Below, piece after piece: positions 63,001-64,000 of a DNA stretch of 64,000 nt. Position 1 is the first letter of the stretch, and every line of letters begins with the position of its first letter. The translations under genes were made by a program, and so were the position numbers. This DNA comes from Auanema rhodensis (Eukaryota; Nematoda; Chromadorea; Rhabditida; Rhabditidae). The stretch covers positions 11,826,501-11,890,500 of the forward strand of contig OZ059896.1 of the NCBI GenBank assembly GCA_964057225.1, read 5' to 3'. The notes beneath the pieces were generated by a model. It was not told where the DNA came from and searched no databases. It worked only from the letters and a program-made list of their open reading frames with translations.

Positions 63001-64000
63001 AAATTGTGGTAGAACTATAAAATTGTTTAAAATATGGGATTAAATAAACTAGATGGAGTGAAATGCTTTAGAAAATACAAATATTTAAATGTTTCAGTTT
63101 TTGAGCATCACAATATTGAAATTTAAATGTTTTTTAATGATTAAAAATTTAAAAAATAAAATTATGAAATAGTGGTGAAAATATAAAATTGTTAAAATAT
63201 GGGATTAAATAAAATAGATGGAGTGAAATGGTTTAGAAAATACAAAATATTTAAATGTTTCAGTTTTTGATCATCACAATATTGAAATTTAAATGTTTTT
63301 TAATGATTAAAAATTTAAAAAATGAAATTATGGATTTGTGGTAGAAATATAAAATTGTTTAAAATATGGGATTAAATAAACTAGATGGAGTGAAATGCTT
63401 TAGAAAATACAAAATATTTAAATGTTTCAGTTTTTGAGCATCACAATATTGAAATTTAAAAATTTTTTAATGATTAACAATTTAAAAAATGAAATTATAA
63501 AATAGTGGTAGAATCATAAAATTGTTTAAAATATGGGATTAAATAAACTAGATGGAGTGAAATGCTTTAGAAAATACAAATATTTAAATGTTTCAGTTTT
63601 TCATCATCACAATATTGAAATTTAAATGTTTTTTAATGATTAAAAATTTAAAAAATGAAATTATGGATTTGTGGTAGAAATATAAAATTGTTCAAAATAT
63701 GGGATTAAATAAACTAGATGGAGTGAAATGCTTTAGAAAATACAAAATATTTAAATGTTTCAGTTTTTGAGCATCACAATATTGAAATTTAAATGTTTTT
63801 CAATGATTAAAAATTTAAAAATGAAATTATGAAATAGTGGTAATATATAAAATTGTTTAAAATATGGGATTAAATAAAATAGATGTAGTGAAATGGTTTA
63901 GAAAATACAAAATATTTAAATGTTTCAGTTTTTGAGCATCACAATATTGAAATTTAAAAATTTTTTAATGATTAAAAATTTAAAAAATGAAATTATAAAA
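60073..64000 (+). repeat. 13-mer HOR, 2160 bp, about 1.8 copies, cut by the window end
   Basis: Starts 60943/63103 and the rare GATTAACAATTT (61311/63471) are 2160 bp apart (13 monomers), as are ATTCAACTG and ATTGAAAATTAAATG. The unit contains GTTAAAATATGGG, TATGGATTTG, TTTTTCATCATCAC and GGTAATATATAAAATTG monomers, which I did not see in the first 57 kb. Copies begin near 60.1 and 62.25 kb; the second is truncated at 64000. Small differences: TTGGAAATT near 62950, and ATAAAATAG against GTTAAAAAATAAG in one monomer. Confidence 0.88.
61276..62272 (+). repeat. 3-mer tandem, about 498 bp, two copies inside the 13-mer
   Basis: GAGC starts at 61276, 61774 and 62273 are 498 and 499 bp apart. Each unit is a monomer with AAATTTAAAAATTTTTTAATG and GAATCATAAAATTG, one starting with TTTTTCATCATCAC and holding TATGGATTTG, and one with GGTAATATATAAAATTG and GATGTAGTG. 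It is the shortest multi-type HOR in the right-hand region. Confidence 0.87.

Larger units (their letters stand above)
1..64000 (+). repeat. AT-rich ~167 bp tandem satellite array, fills the window
   Basis: The landmark GA(G/T/A)CATCACAAT recurs about every 167 bp from the first line to the last, always on the given strand. Spacings I counted are 166, 167 or 174 bp in all but one monomer. About 380 monomers fit. Neither edge of the array is in the window: it opens at monomer position 13 and closes at about position 67. No inversion, unique DNA or inserted element was seen. Stops are frequent in all frames of the AT-rich monomer, so the array is non-coding. A near-nucleosome-length monomer, higher-order structure and high AT content are typical of eukaryotic centromeric or pericentromeric satellites. 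That role is inferred from architecture, since the family itself is not one I recognise. Confidence 0.98.

Noticed and set aside
1-64000. Open reading frames within or across monomers
   Set aside because: Any open stretches come from the repeat itself. Frame is not kept across monomers because 167 and 166 are not multiples of 3, stop codons are dense in AT-rich sequence, and no protein motif or codon pattern is visible.
1-64000. CRISPR array
   Set aside because: Repeats are regular, but the unit is 167 bp, the whole unit is repetitive, and there are no unique spacers of uniform size between short repeats.
1-64000. CENP-B box
   Set aside because: The box needs TTCG and CGGG. The array has almost no CpG and neither core occurs in the monomer. 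Lack of this box does not argue against a centromere, since many lineages do not have it.
1-64000. Telomeric or subtelomeric repeat (TTAGGG, TTAGG or TTTAGGG runs)
   Set aside because: No tandem run of these words was seen on either strand. The 167 bp period is unrelated.
1-64000. Mitochondrial, kinetoplast or plastid AT-rich repeat region
   Set aside because: A 64 kb stretch of HOR-structured 167 bp monomers with no organelle gene, tRNA or rRNA fits a nuclear satellite better. I cannot formally exclude an unusual organelle.
1-64000. tRNA or 5S-like origin of the satellite
   Set aside because: Some satellites and SINEs derive from RNA polymerase III genes, but no A box or B box (GGTTCGA-like) is present, and there is too little C for a tRNA fold.
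1-64000. Simple assembly artefact (one read unit copied many times)
   Set aside because: Private single-base changes mark most copies, and block spacings vary in a structured way, so the array is not a mechanical duplication. Local copy-number errors, for instance at 32.3-35.3 kb, remain possible.
1-64000. A named species or known satellite family
   Set aside because: Monomer length alone matches many plant and animal satellites. I could not match the sequence to any family from memory, so I give no name.

Overview
The whole 64 kb window is one tandem satellite array. It holds about 380 head-to-tail copies of an AT-rich monomer, almost all 167 bp long (166 and 174 bp variants exist). All copies face the same way, and I saw no unique sequence, gene, RNA gene or mobile element. 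A representative monomer (34155-34321) counts 74 A, 61 T, 27 G and 5 C, so about 19% GC, with a strong excess of G over C on the given strand and no CpG. A monomer near chromatosome length, megasatellite-like homogeneity and multi-monomer higher-order repeats (HORs) point to a eukaryotic chromosome, most likely centromeric or pericentromeric heterochromatin. A sex-chromosome, B-chromosome or subtelomeric array cannot be excluded. I do not recognise the satellite family and cannot name the species.

Monomer numbering used here: position 1 is the first G of the GAGC/GATC/GAAC tetramer that begins the block reading ..CATCACAAT. Diagnostic differences sort the monomers into recurring types. I call them: a (174 bp, GATC); b and c (ACTG at 13-16 with TCAATG; c ends in AGAAAAAAC); d (GATAGAG); e and f (AAATTTGAAAAATG; f has AAAGAG and AAAATATAAAA); g (174 bp, GGTAACAATAT); h (TTTAAAAATTTTAAG); i (follows a 166 bp monomer, has AAATAAGATT); j (TTTTAATTTTTTTTAAT); k (ACAGTATTC, GATGTAGTG); L (TTCCAG before it, TTAAGTG); m and n (GAATTAAAAAATTG).

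Layout. 163-3844: two copies of an 1841 bp 11-mer. 4.1-12.0 kb: a 1343 bp 8-mer, a 1000 bp 6-mer, and a 3177 bp (19-monomer) duplication that contains both. 12.05-20.1 kb: cassettes of a-b-c-d-f-g-h, including an 1185 bp 7-mer. 20.1-32.3 kb: j-k-f-g-L 851 bp 5-mers alternating with e-e-i-m-b blocks. 32.3-35.3 kb: a 668 bp 4-mer and then three identical 167 bp hybrid monomers. 35.8-36.5 kb: an island of the left-edge type. 36.5-44.6 kb: a 2182 bp 13-mer and copies spaced about 4.87 or 9.74 kb apart. 44.7-47.7 kb: a 1673 bp 10-mer. 49.1-50.8 kb: an 843 bp 5-mer. 51.4-57.05 kb: a 3979 bp duplication that contains a 1176 bp 7-mer and one truncated monomer. 57.05-64 kb: more divergent types shared with the left edge, in 12-, 15- and 13-monomer duplications plus a 3-mer.

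Nothing here works together as a gene system. The biology visible is repeat turnover: unequal exchange and conversion of whole-monomer blocks, hybrid monomers, and local re-amplification. Coordinates of block edges are exact where they coincide with a monomer start I counted. Elsewhere they are approximate, because exchange points lie inside sequence shared by all monomers. All comparisons were made by eye.
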